36,503 nucleotides of DNA from Pseudomonadota bacterium. GTDB taxonomy: Bacteria > Myxococcota_A > UBA796 > UBA9615. A program made the position numbers and the translations under genes. The DNA is taken from the NCBI GenBank assembly GCA_024229515.1, contig JAAESI010000231.1, positions 1-36,503 of the forward strand. Direction: 5' to 3'. Every line of letters starts with the position of its first letter. The first letter of the stretch is position 1. Under the pieces are notes generated by a model, which was given only the letters and a program-made list of their open reading frames with translations, did not search any database and had not been told where the DNA came from. Shown here piece by piece: positions 7,701 to 13,588 of the stretch.

Positions 7701-8865
7701 GGGGGACAACGCCGGCGGCCTGGCGACCGGCGCGGTGGCGGCCAGTACCGAATACAACCTGATCCTGATCACCCAGGACAGCGACGGCGCGGTGGACTTC
7801 ACTTTCGACACCGACCCGAAGGGCGCCAACACCCCAGGCGGCTGGACGGCCCGCCGGCGCCTCGGCTCGGTCTTCACCGACGGCTCGAGCTTCGTCCGGG
7901 AGTACACCCAGCGGCTCGATCAATTCGACTACAAGGTGGCCGTGCTCGACGTCAACCAGGCCGTGGGGGTGATCCTCAACTTCCAGGCGGCCACGCTCAC
8001 CTGCCCGGCCAACGTGGTGGCCAAGATCGGGACCCAATTCGTGGCCGACCTTGCCTACGCGCTCGCTGGCATCGTGTCGGAAGCGCAAGGCTCTCCGGAC
8101 ACCGGCACCGACTGTGCGCTCACGATCGGCCCGCCAGTTCTTTTTAAAATCAGCTGCGGGTGTGAACTGGAGATCGGCACCGACGAAAATAGCCAGATTC
8201 GATATACGATGAACGCCGTCGGAAGCGGCTCCGAGGCCTGGGACCTGGTCCTGATCTGGACCAAGGGCTGGCGGGACGACCGTGGCCGCAACGAGATACT
8301 CGAGGAGGAGGAGGAGACCATGATCAGAATCGACTACGAAGAGCTACTGGAAAACGGCAGCGGGGTGACGAAGGGGTCCGTCCACGCCTCCATGAACCTG
8401 GACGCCTGCGGCTTCCGCTGGGGCTCGTCGGTGGACCGGGCCTATCTCTCGGTCAAGATCCCCGAGGCCTGGATCGGCCAGGAGCTCCACATGGTCGGGG
8501 TCTTCTCGATCCCGATCGCCGTCTCCGCCAGCAACGAGATGGTGAAGCTCGAGATCGGCTTCGACAGCTACGACAACGACGAGGCCGTCCCCGACGTGGG
8601 CACCGTCAACGACGGGACCGCGACCAACGAGGTGGACATAGACCACGCCTGGCCCTTGGGCCAATACGACACCCAGGCCCTCGAGCTCGCCGTCTGGACC
8701 CCGAGCTCCACGGAGCGGCACTTTATCGCCCGGATCACGCGGGACGGCGCCGAGGAGACCAGCGACGGCAACCGGCTAATTGCGAATCTCAACTGCATGG
8801 AGGTCTATATCGTCCCGGTGGCCAACGACACCGGCGGCTACATCGTCGGGGATACGGTGGTCTAA
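4717..8865 (+). CDS. Tail hub and fibre protein (fused baseplate hub, propeller-like region, receptor-binding end)
   Basis: A 1382-residue virion protein at the tail tip. Residues 1-345 resemble gp27/gpD-type hub proteins: QVFVDGVDRSINV, a beta region, and SIEVASWEQRFNKRRV followed by a helical segment ending ILTDAA. A Pro-rich linker lies near 365-390. Residues about 400-780 carry propeller-like segments such as VVSPDGTMLAFIERGSG. A fibre motif at about 782-820 (FGGTGIDGKEYAKGDLLAG) is followed by a beta domain (YTVPDDVTVILADASAGPIT) seen in many tail fibres. The rest is probably receptor binding. Codon use shifts between about 8070 and 8360, where an in-frame start with strong ribosome site occurs at 8320 (residue 1202). 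Domain names are inferred from pattern, not from searches. Confidence 0.82.
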   Translation: MALIQVFVDGVDRSINVQRGQGAVSYDRDTQGQGNGSFMLADVPSGFVPDDGMEVLFKENGTDVFGGIIQTRPRRFAGADSTQALTFYSIEVASWEQRFNKRRVWRAYVDEAFEDIVSDILTDAAFMGGEGITGSILAGVKHTVTFNGETAAECLDILCSLETDGRIWYVTPAKVLTIDVPTATPAPVTLDATNLELNQPKPDVQPDRVGYANMITVVGGNPELPILYTDDDAAEIAARQAIEGGTGIYHDTVEDNELVSAGQVQQRAEGILLQRKKIRERFTGMTNVSGFELGQEVTVNLPNLGISSKAFFIQRITSSISPGANEWWHTIEAIDEPMDGSWQSEYRRKISPKTIPMQIEPTPGLVRVEPVPGVLIHDPPPAPADAFQGAPSGTMPVTPSLCAISHEQPGGGGFLYTLRRGGLANTGGCGGGQFPGCPTNCFANRQSVLEGYAIDVDEKVAQTATFCASWDELVASSFKTSMVVSPDGTMLAFIERGSGGADPVFGVVSLTGGGLLGSVTATGMQDNNSAFEGAWVGDYVYIPGHESGGSLFVFDVSAPGTPALEAEINTSATGFLWSCVPSSDGTALYLVENGGGQLFIALDITDPTAITEADTQVVTGGYYSLDLDEDGTFADPGLIAFRRADASNVRYARLPLTDPHTFGTLDEQITPLSLGADTMEGWTCLYHVDTAMVWRAQDPDTISLANSQVAHVFNVDPVNGVTFVETLTYVHPVGGNLPQARSYIGHRVGSWFGSTANSQVTWLEASFDEVVPYEIEKPLRTAFGGTGIDGKEYAKGDLLAGLAQFQLGIRTIGVEGAKLTARTAEDTGMAWEAGLGWVQVAIDDTDSPYTVPDDVTVILADASAGPITVNLPAVADSFERVLIVKNDGDGTNLVTIDPNGVETIDGDLTRVLDQDEVLGITGSVNEWEVILGAAGGSGTSVLRGYIDGFTTEWISTSSVKFYAGVAADSLSGNDELVTWPGSSSMTKLISAIWAQGDNAGGLATGAVAASTEYNLILITQDSDGAVDFTFDTDPKGANTPGGWTARRRLGSVFTDGSSFVREYTQRLDQFDYKVAVLDVNQAVGVILNFQAATLTCPANVVAKIGTQFVADLAYALAGIVSEAQGSPDTGTDCALTIGPPVLFKISCGCELEIGTDENSQIRYTMNAVGSGSEAWDLVLIWTKGWRDDRGRNEILEEEEETMIRIDYEELLENGSGVTKGSVHASMNLDACGFRWGSSVDRAYLSVKIPEAWIGQELHMVGVFSIPIAVSASNEMVKLEIGFDSYDNDEAVPDVGTVNDGTATNEVDIDHAWPLGQYDTQALELAVWTPSSTERHFIARITRDGAEETSDGNRLIANLNCMEVYIVPVANDTGGYIVGDTVV
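8320..8865 (+). CDS. Possible internally initiated C-terminal fibre product
   Basis: ATG 8320 is in frame with the hub/fibre gene and preceded at ideal spacing by CGAGGAGGAGGAGGAGACC, the strongest Shine-Dalgarno match I see in the genome. Initiation there would give a 181-residue protein starting MIRIDYEELLENG, beta-rich and ending at the same stop. The upstream segment has a natural-looking end (AWDLVLIWTKGWRDDRGRN) followed by Glu-rich residues encoded by the ribosome site itself. This looks like two formerly separate tail genes fused by loss of a stop codon. Independent production of the short form is an inference. Confidence 0.45.
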   Translation: MIRIDYEELLENGSGVTKGSVHASMNLDACGFRWGSSVDRAYLSVKIPEAWIGQELHMVGVFSIPIAVSASNEMVKLEIGFDSYDNDEAVPDVGTVNDGTATNEVDIDHAWPLGQYDTQALELAVWTPSSTERHFIARITRDGAEETSDGNRLIANLNCMEVYIVPVANDTGGYIVGDTVV

Positions 8866-8868
8866 TCA

Positions 8869-9267
8869 ATGGCCAGCAGCGTGCAGACCTACATCGACAC
8901 CAGGGGGACCGAGATCGTCACCTTCCAGAAGTACCGCGGCCGAGCTCCGGCCCAGCCCGGCCGCTTCCACGTCTCGGACCCGGCCGAGCTCCGGCTGCTC
9001 GAGACGACCCGCCTCCACCTGCTCGAGTACGTGGCCGGCATCGTGCAGCTGAAGGACCAGGCCGACGTCGACGCCGAGCGCCAGGCCGAGCTCGAGCGCC
9101 TCGATCTCGGATGGATCCGGGCAGAGCGCCAGGCCGCGGTGGACCAGATCTGGATCGACCAGCTGAATGCCCTCGGGGCCTCGCCACCTCTCACGGTCGC
9201 CCAGGTGGAGGCCGACTACCAGGCCAACCTGGCGGCCTCGAGGAGCTCGAGGAGGCGCCGGTCATGA
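8869..9267 (+). CDS. Unknown protein downstream of the tail fibre
   Basis: A 132-residue protein, four bases after the fibre gene and overlapping the next start (ATGA). The N-terminus (SSVQTYIDTRGTEIVTF) is followed by a charged helical region with LLETTRLHLLEYVAGIVQL, then ERQAELERL and ERQAAVDQIWIDQL, probably coiled coil. The end is very basic (SSRRRRS). The position suggests a tail-fibre accessory, chaperone or minor virion protein. I do not recognise the family. Confidence 0.7.
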   Translation: MASSVQTYIDTRGTEIVTFQKYRGRAPAQPGRFHVSDPAELRLLETTRLHLLEYVAGIVQLKDQADVDAERQAELERLDLGWIRAERQAAVDQIWIDQLNALGASPPLTVAQVEADYQANLAASRSSRRRRS

Positions 9268-9587
9268 GCGAACGTCCAGCCAAGGGCGGCAACGACGTCA
9301 CCCTGGTCGGTCTCTTCGGGGAGTTTCGCTACTTCGAGGGCTCTATGACCGAGGCCATGGCGTCGGTCCAGGCGGGCCAGCAGCTCCTCCGCTCCGACCT
9401 GGCCGCGGGGCTGCTCGAGATCCGGGAGGCCCTCGAGGCTGAGGCCGACGAAGATGCCGAGCTCCGGGCCCGGCTGACCAGGGTCGAGACCGCCCAGGCG
9501 ATCGTCTACAAGATCCTGGCCGCTCTCGGCCTCCTCGTCGCCGGCGGCCTGGCCGAGCTCGTCCGCCGCTCTGTCGTGGGAGGCTGA
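9264..9587 (+). CDS. XhlA-like membrane protein, holin candidate
   Basis: A 107-residue protein from ATG 9264, coupled by ATGA to the preceding gene. The N-terminal two thirds is soluble and helical (LLRSDLAAGLLEIREALEAEADED, a coiled-coil pattern). One transmembrane helix follows near the C-terminus (IVYKILAALGLLVAGGLAEL) with a short basic tail. Soluble coiled coil followed by a C-terminal membrane helix is the layout of XhlA-type proteins, which work with a small holin in lysis cassettes. The following gene is a tiny membrane peptide and the next is the endolysin, which supports a lysis role. The family assignment is by layout only. Confidence 0.62.
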   Translation: MSERPAKGGNDVTLVGLFGEFRYFEGSMTEAMASVQAGQQLLRSDLAAGLLEIREALEAEADEDAELRARLTRVETAQAIVYKILAALGLLVAGGLAELVRRSVVGG

Positions 9588-9589
9588 CC

Positions 9590-9733
9590 GTGGAGATCTC
9601 CGAGGCGCTCCTGACCGTGGTCGGGGTCTTCTTCGCTCTGGCGATCGCCGGCCTGGTGGCCTCGATCGTCCAGAAGGTCCGGGCGTGGCGTCTTCGCCGA
9701 GCGATCACCTCGAGCTCGAGGCGCCGACCATGA
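9590..9733 (+). CDS. 47-residue single-helix membrane peptide, lysis cassette (small holin candidate)
   Basis: A short gene from GTG 9590 to TGA 9731-9733. The product begins MEISEALLTVVGVFFALAIA, continues hydrophobic through GLVASIV, and ends in a strongly basic tail (RAWRLRRAITSSSRRRP). The basic cytoplasmic tail predicts an N-out, C-in helix. It lies between the XhlA-like gene (3 bases upstream) and the endolysin, whose ATG overlaps its stop (ATGA at 9730). A small holin or pinholin partner is the natural guess. Its third positions are G/C-rich like those of its neighbours, which supports it as a real gene. Confidence 0.6.
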   Translation: MEISEALLTVVGVFFALAIAGLVASIVQKVRAWRLRRAITSSSRRRP

Positions 9734-10197
9734 GCTCCACGAAGGTCTCGACGGACTTCACCCAGCGGGAGCTCGTCCGGTCTCGGGACTTCCCCGAGCT
9801 CGAGCTCGAGCTGGTGGAGGTGGAGGCCTTCGTCCTGATCAATGCGGCCTGGGTCGTCTTCTCCTTCCTGCAGCCGGCGCGGACCAGAGCCGGCGGCCGC
9901 CTGGGCGTCCTCTCCTTTATTCGCGGGGACGACCTCAACGACATGCTGGTGAGACACCGCGGAGCGAAGCCGGACTCGGATCACAAGGTCGGTCTGGCGG
10001 CCGACTTCGTCCCGCTCGACATGACGGCCGAGGCCTTCTTCGAGCTGGCAATGACCGGCGAGCTCGAGGCCGCGGGCTGCTCCTGGGATAAGCTCAACCT
10101 CTACGAGGACCCGGGGACCTTCCACGTCGCCCACCGGCCAGTGGGGGCGGGACCGCCCAGGATGCGGGTCTACCGGGGCTGGCAAAGAATCGTCTGA
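9730..10197 (+). CDS. Endolysin, M15 family peptidase (peptidoglycan)
   Basis: A 155-residue protein with the zinc-peptidase signature SDHKVGLAADF at residues 83-93. This matches the SxHxxGxAxD pattern of M15A-type L,D/D,D-peptidases and gives metal ligands H85 and D92. A second motif near the C-terminus, GTFHVAH at 129-135, supplies the third histidine (H132 most likely), and E126 just before it could be the general base. It should cut peptide stems of peptidoglycan at the end of infection. There is no signal peptide and no separate wall-binding domain, so release depends on the neighbouring membrane proteins. The start is set by ATGA overlap with the 47-residue peptide gene. Confidence 0.85.
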   Translation: MSSTKVSTDFTQRELVRSRDFPELELELVEVEAFVLINAAWVVFSFLQPARTRAGGRLGVLSFIRGDDLNDMLVRHRGAKPDSDHKVGLAADFVPLDMTAEAFFELAMTGELEAAGCSWDKLNLYEDPGTFHVAHRPVGAGPPRMRVYRGWQRIV

Positions 10198-10221
10198 TGG
10201 GGATCAGAGAGGGCGCGATAG

Positions 10222-10614
10222 GTGGGCCGATGGAATCGAAGCGGTTACTCGAGACGGCTCCGAAACCAGGCCGCCAAGGCCCGGGGAGATCTGGGGCCGG
10301 TCGCCCGGCCAACGTCCAACGGCCGAGGCTCCCGGCGCCTGGTCCAGCGCCTCGAGCGCCGACGCCGGCGCCCATATTTACCACCGCGGCGGGGCCTGGT
10401 CCGGCGGGGCGTCGGGATCCTGCTCTCGATCCTCGTCTTCCTGGGCGTGCTCGGGGCCCGGACTTGCCGGCCCATTTACACGGTGACCGACGAGCTCCGG
10501 GAGCAGGTTCGCCTCGACATAATCGAAGGCTGTCGGATCAACAACTGCACGCCGGAGCAGCTCCGCTCCCAGCTTGATCAGCTGGCGGGGTGGCCCCGGA
10601 AGGAGGAGAGCTAG
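10222..10614 (+). CDS. Arg-rich single-pass membrane protein in the lysis cassette
   Basis: A 130-residue protein from GTG 10222, the first possible start after an in-frame TAG, with AGAGAGGG upstream. Residues 1-60 are extremely basic (RRLRNQAAKARG, RLERRRRRP). A transmembrane helix follows at about 63-80 (VGILLSILVFLGVLG), then an outer segment with three cysteines (C82, then C104 and C109 within EGCRINNCTPEQ) and a helical end. Directly following the endolysin, this is where spanins or lysis regulators occur, but the layout does not match a standard Rz/Rz1 pair. Function unknown. Confidence 0.6.
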   Translation: MGRWNRSGYSRRLRNQAAKARGDLGPVARPTSNGRGSRRLVQRLERRRRRPYLPPRRGLVRRGVGILLSILVFLGVLGARTCRPIYTVTDELREQVRLDIIEGCRINNCTPEQLRSQLDQLAGWPRKEES

Positions 10615-10617
10615 ACC

Positions 10618-10971
10618 ATGGCGAAGAAGGACAACGGCAACGACCGACGCATGACTAGGATCGAGGGCAACCGGGTGAAGCTGACCCGGGACAATTGGGA
10701 CACCTTCAGGGCGGAGACGGCCGACTTCCTGGGGCTGGATCTCCACGAGCTCGACCCCGTCGGCAAGGGGACGGTGACGATCCCCCTCGAGGTCTGGTGC
10801 TTCCTGCTCTCGGTGCTCGAGGAGGCCGTGGCCTACAACGAGGTGAGAGGCGCCCGCGGTGGCTGCCAGGCCTGCTGCGACCGAGAGTGCAAGCGCCTTG
10901 GCGGCTGTGACTACTGCTACGGGACGATCGGCGTCTGCAATGGTGGCGATCTGGTGCTCTGCGCGGCCTGA
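10618..10971 (+). CDS. Cys-rich cytoplasmic protein of unknown function
   Basis: A 117-residue protein with a good ribosome site (GGAAGGAGGAG) before the ATG. Residues 1-75 look soluble (RIEGNRVKLTRDNWDTF, then a helical LEVWCFLLSVLEEAVAYNEV). The last 40 residues hold a dense Cys cluster: CQACC, REC, GGCDYCYG, GVC and a final LC. This suggests bound zinc or an Fe-S site. I do not recognise the family. It begins the accessory segment between lysis genes and the terminator at 13314. Confidence 0.65.
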   Translation: MAKKDNGNDRRMTRIEGNRVKLTRDNWDTFRAETADFLGLDLHELDPVGKGTVTIPLEVWCFLLSVLEEAVAYNEVRGARGGCQACCDRECKRLGGCDYCYGTIGVCNGGDLVLCAA

Positions 10972-11046
10972 AGACCGGGCGGAGAGAATGGGGGACCTGG
11001 CAACACCAACAACGCCGGCGAGACGCTGGCAGAGGAGAAGCACACC

Positions 11047-11514
11047 ATGAAATGGAGAATCAACACCGCGCTGGTCCTCGTCGGGGCGCTGCTCCTGGCC
11101 GGCTGCGCCAGCGAGATCTCGAGCGTGACCGTCCCCGACCCACCGACGCCGGCAGAGATCGCCGGCGCCTGGGCCGGCAATGCGAGGTGGGACGCCGTCC
11201 AAGGTGGTGCACCTGGGGCGATCACCTCGGGAGCGGCCACCGCGATCTTCTTCCAGAGCGGCGCCACGATCCTGAGCTCCACCTGGGGGGTGACCGGCGT
11301 CTTCACCGGGACCTTCTCGGGGAGCATTGACCCGGACGGCAACGCCACCGGCACCGCCACGGTCCTGGTCCTCGGGGCCGCTTGTGGAGCCGCGGCGCCC
11401 TGGGGCGGGAAGCTCGAGGGCGATCAGCTGGCGATTACCGTCTCCTTCGCCACCCCGGGGACCGTCCCCTGTGCGGGGGCCCCCGTCGGTCTGACCTTCA
11501 ACCTCTCGAGGTGA
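11047..11514 (+). CDS. Secreted lipoprotein with beta-barrel-like domain
   Basis: A 155-residue protein with a textbook lipoprotein signal: basic MKWR, hydrophobic core, and lipobox LLAGC with lipidated Cys20. The residue after Cys is Ala, which in didermal bacteria favours outer-membrane placement. The mature part is Gly/Thr/Ala-rich beta sequence (IAGAWAGNARWD, ILSSTWGVTGVFTGTFSGS, GNATGTATVLVLG), like small barrel domains of bacterial envelope lipoproteins. Two Cys (in AACG and PCAG) could form a disulfide. Phage lipoproteins are often superinfection-exclusion factors that block a receptor; that role is possible but unproven. The ribosome site is GAGGAGAAGCACACC. Confidence 0.8.
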   Translation: MKWRINTALVLVGALLLAGCASEISSVTVPDPPTPAEIAGAWAGNARWDAVQGGAPGAITSGAATAIFFQSGATILSSTWGVTGVFTGTFSGSIDPDGNATGTATVLVLGAACGAAAPWGGKLEGDQLAITVSFATPGTVPCAGAPVGLTFNLSR

Positions 11515-11516
11515 CC

Positions 11517-12122
11517 ATGACGATCACGACCCTATTCCTGGCCGTGGCCCTGGCGAGCTCGCCGGTGGCCGCGGCGGACGGCACGGCCCTGCCGCTGCTG
11601 CTCGACCTCGAGGTGGCTCCGCCCTTCGAGCTCGAGCTGGTGGCGCCGACGCCGGCGCCGTCGATCGACTTCGAGGCTGCCATGGAGGAGGCCGTCCAGG
11701 CGGTGGCCAACGGGTGGCAGGACCGCGATCCCGCCACCGGCCGCTTCGTCGAGGCGGACACCGGGACCGGCTACTTCGGCATGCTCGCCGGCAACTCCTA
11801 CGACCCGGCGGTCCTGGCCTTCTTCGCGGCCTCGGCGGTGGAGATGTACTCCGCATATGACCTCCGGAATCAATGCGCCGCTTCGACGGTGGTCAGCTGC
11901 TCCGACCCCTGGCCGAGCTCCGTCCAGCAGGACGCCCTCCTAACCGCGGGCGTCTACGCTGGGGTGACCGGCCTCCAACGCCTGGCCAAAACCCAGTGGG
12001 GGATCGACATGGACGAAGGCTGGAAGAATGTCTTGATCTTCGGGAGCCTGGCGGCCGTCCGGTCGCTGCTCTCGGCCTCCAACATCTCCGACGCCAACGC
12101 TCTGCGGGAGCTCGGCCGATGA
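11517..12122 (+). CDS. Exported membrane-associated protein of unknown function
   Basis: A 201-residue protein starting at ATG 11517, three bases after the lipoprotein gene. A Sec signal peptide is evident (MTITTLFLAVALASSPVAAA, cleavage near residue 20). The mature protein has a Pro/Glu-rich stretch, an acidic helix, a segment YDPAVLAFFAASAVEMYSAY that could span or dock on a membrane, two cysteines (NQCAAS and VSCSDP) likely paired outside the cytoplasm, and a helical end (NVLIFGSLAAVRSLLSA). It is coupled to the next gene by ATGA. The pairing of lipoprotein, exported protein and membrane protein suggests an envelope-acting set. Confidence 0.7.
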   Translation: MTITTLFLAVALASSPVAAADGTALPLLLDLEVAPPFELELVAPTPAPSIDFEAAMEEAVQAVANGWQDRDPATGRFVEADTGTGYFGMLAGNSYDPAVLAFFAASAVEMYSAYDLRNQCAASTVVSCSDPWPSSVQQDALLTAGVYAGVTGLQRLAKTQWGIDMDEGWKNVLIFGSLAAVRSLLSASNISDANALRELGR

Positions 12123-12493
12123 TCGGCCTCCTCGCTGTGATCCAGGACCAGGCGGCCGAGCTCGTGGAGGTCGCCACCCAGGCGGCCCCGCTGCTGCAGC
12201 TCGGCGCCGTCCAGCTGCTCGTCCCCGTGATCGTCTCCGCCCTGGTGGTGGCGGCCCGCAATGTCTCCGCCAGGCTCGACGGCCCCGCCGCATATTGGTG
12301 GGCCCTCGGCCTCAACGTCGTGGGCCAGGTCCTCGCCGAGCTCGCCACCGGCGACGGTGGAGCCTCGGCGGCCGCGATCGCCAACGCCGGCGCCCTGGGT
12401 GTCGGGACTGGCGCCACGGTCTCCGTCGGCATGGCCACGGCCGGGAAGCGCCTCGGCGCCGGCAAGCTGGTGAAGCCGAAGCGGGACAGCTAG
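12119..12493 (+). CDS. Small multi-pass membrane protein (holin-like layout)
   Basis: A 124-residue protein overlapping the previous stop (ATGA). Hydrophobic helices lie at about 27-48 (LLQLGAVQLLVPVIVSALVV) and 60-78 (YWWALGLNVVGQVLAEL). A Gly/Ala-rich third one lies at about 88-108 (IANAGALGVGTGATVSVGM), and the tail is basic (KLVKPKRDS). Two or three helices with a basic tail is a holin-like layout, so this could be a second holin or antiholin. It could equally partner the exported protein encoded just upstream. No family recognised. Confidence 0.65.
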   Translation: MIGLLAVIQDQAAELVEVATQAAPLLQLGAVQLLVPVIVSALVVAARNVSARLDGPAAYWWALGLNVVGQVLAELATGDGGASAAAIANAGALGVGTGATVSVGMATAGKRLGAGKLVKPKRDS

Positions 12494-12497
12494 CGCC

Positions 12498-13289
12498 GTG
12501 ATCATCACCGCCCGGGACGTCTATGGCGAGCTGCTGCCGAGCCCCTACACCGTCACGGTGGAGCGGCTCGGCCGCCCCGCTGCTGGCGGTCTGCTTGCCA
12601 AGGACGTCCCACCCAGCGGCCGCGTGGACGCCGAGACGGCGCCGCACAGCTTCTATCGGGTCCGGGTCGTGTGTGAGGGTCACGCCCAGGTCTCGAGAAA
12701 CGTCGGCGGCTCGACTGATCGGGTGGAGCTGGTGGTCCCGGTCGAGCCGTCGGCGGTCGTTGGATTCAGCTGGCCCACCCACCCGGGGCCCTTCCCCGGC
12801 GTCGTCTTCGAGGAGCTCGACGATCGTCAACGCGGGACGCTGCTCAACATCTGGGCGAAGCTCTGGCAGGTGTCGCTGGGGGTGACCCCGGTCGGCGCCT
12901 ACGTCGACCGGATCCTCGAGGTCCGGCCCGACCGTCTGATCTGTGGCGTCTCTCCGGAGCTCTTCTCGGCCTTTGAGCTCGGCCTCGAGCTGGACGTCCT
13001 CGAGCTCGTGAGCTCGGCGGTCGGTCACGAGCCCCCGGCCGGCTTCACCAACGGCCCGAGCGTGAAGACCCTCGAGGAGATCGGCGGCCTGCAGGTCTCG
13101 ATCTTCGAGAGCCTCGACCCGGGCGTCCCCCACCTGGCGGATATCGACGTGGACGAGGAGCGGGGCTTCCCCCACGCCGTCCGCGCAGCAGGCCACCACC
13201 TCACCGGCCAGAAGACTGACCCGGTCGAGGTGCAGCAGATCCTCGAGGCCCAGGGGATCTCCACCGGCTGGCGGCCGCTGCTCGTCTGA
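12498..13289 (+). CDS. Conserved-looking protein of unknown function, accessory (moron-like) gene
   Basis: A 263-residue protein from GTG 12498. The N-terminal third is beta-rich (ITARDVYGELLPSPYTVTVE, SFYRVRVVCEGHAQVS, DRVELVVPVEP). The C-terminal two thirds is alpha/beta with landmarks RGTLLNIWAKLW, SVKT at 188-191 followed by GGLQVSIFES, ADIDVD at 214-219 and a closing ILEAQGISTGW. From memory this pattern (SxKT, LQxxxF, DID, H, a final IL.xQ..GY/W) resembles a bacterial family of unknown function, not a virion protein. I cannot confirm that without a search. It is the last gene before the terminator at 13314-13336. Confidence 0.7.
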   Translation: MIITARDVYGELLPSPYTVTVERLGRPAAGGLLAKDVPPSGRVDAETAPHSFYRVRVVCEGHAQVSRNVGGSTDRVELVVPVEPSAVVGFSWPTHPGPFPGVVFEELDDRQRGTLLNIWAKLWQVSLGVTPVGAYVDRILEVRPDRLICGVSPELFSAFELGLELDVLELVSSAVGHEPPAGFTNGPSVKTLEEIGGLQVSIFESLDPGVPHLADIDVDEERGFPHAVRAAGHHLTGQKTDPVEVQQILEAQGISTGWRPLLV

Positions 13290-13300
13290 GCTCGAGCTCA
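13287..13300. repeat. 14-bp perfect palindrome over the stop codon
   Basis: TGAGCTCGAGCTCA is its own reverse complement and begins with the TGA stop of the preceding gene. It is the clearest non-coding example of the GAGCTC/CTCGAG excess seen genome-wide, and could fold as an extra small hairpin before the terminator. Confidence 0.6.
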
Positions 13301-13313
13301 CCCCCGATCTGGC

Positions 13314-13336
13314 CCCCCCTCCGCGGGGGGTCTTTT
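13314..13336 (+). terminator. Rho-independent terminator after the late/accessory operon
   Basis: CCCCCC (13314-13319), loop TCCGC, GGGGGG (13325-13330), then TCTTTT. The stem plus T tract 25 bases after the stop at 13289 is a canonical intrinsic terminator. It separates the late tail/lysis/accessory transcript from the early control region. Confidence 0.85.
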
Positions 13337-13474
13337 CGTGGGTGCTACCACAAGGGCACCGCCGAGATCGGCCCTCCTGGGGCCGCCCAGAGCTCCCCGA
13401 GCCCCTTCAGGCAGGAGGCGCCCTGGGAGCCCCCGATCTGACACCCACCCGACCACAGCGGCCGCTGAGGCTTC

Positions 13475-13504
13475 ACGCGTAGATAAGCCACGTCTACGCG
13501 TAGA
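13475..13504. promoter_or_regulatory. Nested inverted/direct repeats of ACGCGTAGA (operator candidate)
   Basis: ACGCGTAGA at 13475-13483 is followed by 9 bases and then TCTACGCGTAGA at 13493-13504, itself a perfect 12-bp palindrome. The first copy and 13493-13501 form a 9-bp perfect inverted repeat with a 9-base spacer. The two direct copies start exactly 21 bp apart, about two helical turns, so dimers bound there would face the same side of the DNA. This looks like a regulator binding site or an RNA hairpin ahead of the early operon. Confidence 0.6.
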
Positions 13505-13588
13505 AAGGCCGTTTTCGGGCTGGTGTGGGACCTCCCCAGGTGGGAGAATCAGGGGTGTCCGAGACAACCAGCACCGAGAGGGCGCGAC

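Larger units (their letters stand above)
13290..13588. other. 299-bp intergenic control region
   Basis: The largest clear intergenic gap. It contains the terminator at 13314-13336, the nested ACGCGTAGA repeats at 13475-13504, and an ACCT-CCCC-AGGT inverted repeat near 13530-13541. GGGAGAATCA near 13542-13551 resembles GGTAGAATCA at 16559 ahead of the ERF gene. No convincing -35/-10 pair or reading frame was found. Its place between late and early operons makes it the likely site of early transcription control. Confidence 0.6.

Noticed and set aside
10197..10577. 126-codon frame starting at TGATG after the endolysin
   Set aside because: Pro/Arg/Ala-rich shadow of the 10222 gene, which has a membrane helix and sensible codon use.
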